Shown one piece after another: positions 63,590 to 64,000 of a DNA stretch of 64,000 bases (positions within the stretch are counted from its first letter, which is position 1; every line of letters starts with the position of its first letter). The DNA lies in NCBI GenBank assembly GCA_964017235.1, contig OZ024935.1:89929052-89993051 (forward strand). Direction: 5' to 3'. The position numbers and the translations under genes were made by a program. This DNA comes from Sabellastarte sp. h YS-2021 (taxonomy: Eukaryota; Annelida; Polychaeta; Sabellida; Sabellidae). Under the pieces are notes generated by a model, which saw only the letters and a program-made list of their open reading frames with translations, was not told the origin of the DNA and searched no databases.

Positions 63590-64000
63590 GTGACTACTGG
63601 TGTGGTATATAGGCCCCAGGAGGCCTGTAATTCGCCTTCTGGGGGGTGCCTTAAGATTTGCTCATATTTTGACCAATAAGGCAGAAGTGAGGCTGTAAAC
63701 CATATTTTTGGCGAGAGTGGGCACCACTAAAAGAGAAATAAGTAGTGTATTCATTAAGAAATACATACCAAGCTCAAAATACATGTATTGGGAGTGCATG
63801 TAGCGAGGGTACCATCAACAAGAAAATCAGCTCAAAACACCCCTTAAATGGGTTGGATCTGGTTCAGATTTTCACAGGAAACTCAGTTTCCACCATAGAA
63901 TTAAATTGCATTTGTCTGACAAACTCGAGGGCCATATTTGGAATTTCAGTTTTTCGGGGTGTGGACCTGGTCTGCCCCCCCTCATGAGGGGTAATTTCAG
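63590..64000. repeat. Block 27: partial monomer U118
   Basis: A T5 monomer after a 180-bp segment, cut by the window edge 411 bp in. The array continues to the right. Confidence 0.9.

Larger units (their letters stand above)
1..64000. repeat. Satellite DNA array, 502-bp monomer with an optional 180-bp segment
   Basis: The same sequence recurs head to tail from the first to the last base. Successive monomers are spaced 502 bp (occasionally 501 or 503) or 681 bp (once 680); of 117 intervals, 27 are long and 90 short. No unique DNA, inversion or unrelated insertion interrupts it. Each monomer carries one XhoI site (355-360 in U1) and one KpnI site (239-244 in U1), so either enzyme should release a 502/681 pair. 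Near-identity of about 118 copies indicates concerted evolution or very recent amplification. A centromeric, pericentromeric or subtelomeric location is plausible by analogy only. I do not recognise the family. Confidence 0.97.

Noticed and set aside
1..64000. CRISPR array
   Set aside because: The repeats are hundreds of bases long and directly adjoining; there are no short repeats with variable spacers, no cas genes, and the 180-bp segments are all alike.
1..64000. rDNA intergenic spacer subrepeats
   Set aside because: No 18S, 5.8S, 28S or 5S sequence occurs in 64 kb, and the array is far longer than usual spacer subrepeat blocks.

Overview
The whole 64 kb window is one uninterrupted tandem satellite array. 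I see no genuine protein gene, RNA gene, transposon coding region, CRISPR array or unique sequence in it. The organism is almost certainly a eukaryote: long, homogeneous, gene-free arrays of ~0.5 kb monomers organised into higher-order repeats are typical of centromeric, pericentromeric or subtelomeric heterochromatin. The sequence does not identify the lineage. An animal is my guess, with low confidence.

The basic monomer is 502 bp (example 522-1023). All monomers lie head to tail in the same orientation. I count 117 complete monomers (20-63589) and one truncated at the right edge (63590-64000). A second component, a 180-bp segment, is present at some monomer junctions and absent from the others. 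It always enters at the same base, between GCA trinucleotides. There are 27 complete copies, plus the last 19 bp of one at 1-19. The monomer after a 180-bp segment nearly always has one T fewer in a T run, so the long repeat period is 681 bp (502+180-1) and the short one 502 bp. In the annotation below, monomers are numbered U1 (starts at 20) to U118.

Monomers are nearly identical and differ at a few diagnostic sites (positions in the 502-bp monomer): T-run length at 116-121 (T5, T6, T7), G/C at 133, C/T at 345, G/A at 371, C/G at 392, G/A at 400, G/T at 427 and C/A at 469. Sites 427 and 469 give three haplotypes: GC, TC and TA. These markers reveal nested higher-order repeats, including a 10-monomer, 5,736-bp unit present twice at 2889-14361.

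Layout: from 1 to about 17.2 kb, 180-bp segments occur every 2 or 3 monomers and rare variants are common (392G, 400A, 345T, 133C, TA). From 17.2 to 36 kb spacing is irregular (3 to 10 monomers), with TA and TC mixed. From about 36.4 kb to the end TA is absent, TC replaces it, and blocks run from 3 to 12 monomers. The array is therefore polarised, as expected if the two ends of the window have different amplification histories.

The nearest thing to an undescribed system here is the two-component satellite itself: an invariant 502-bp monomer, an all-or-none 180-bp module with fixed borders, and layered higher-order repeats. No encoded function is visible.
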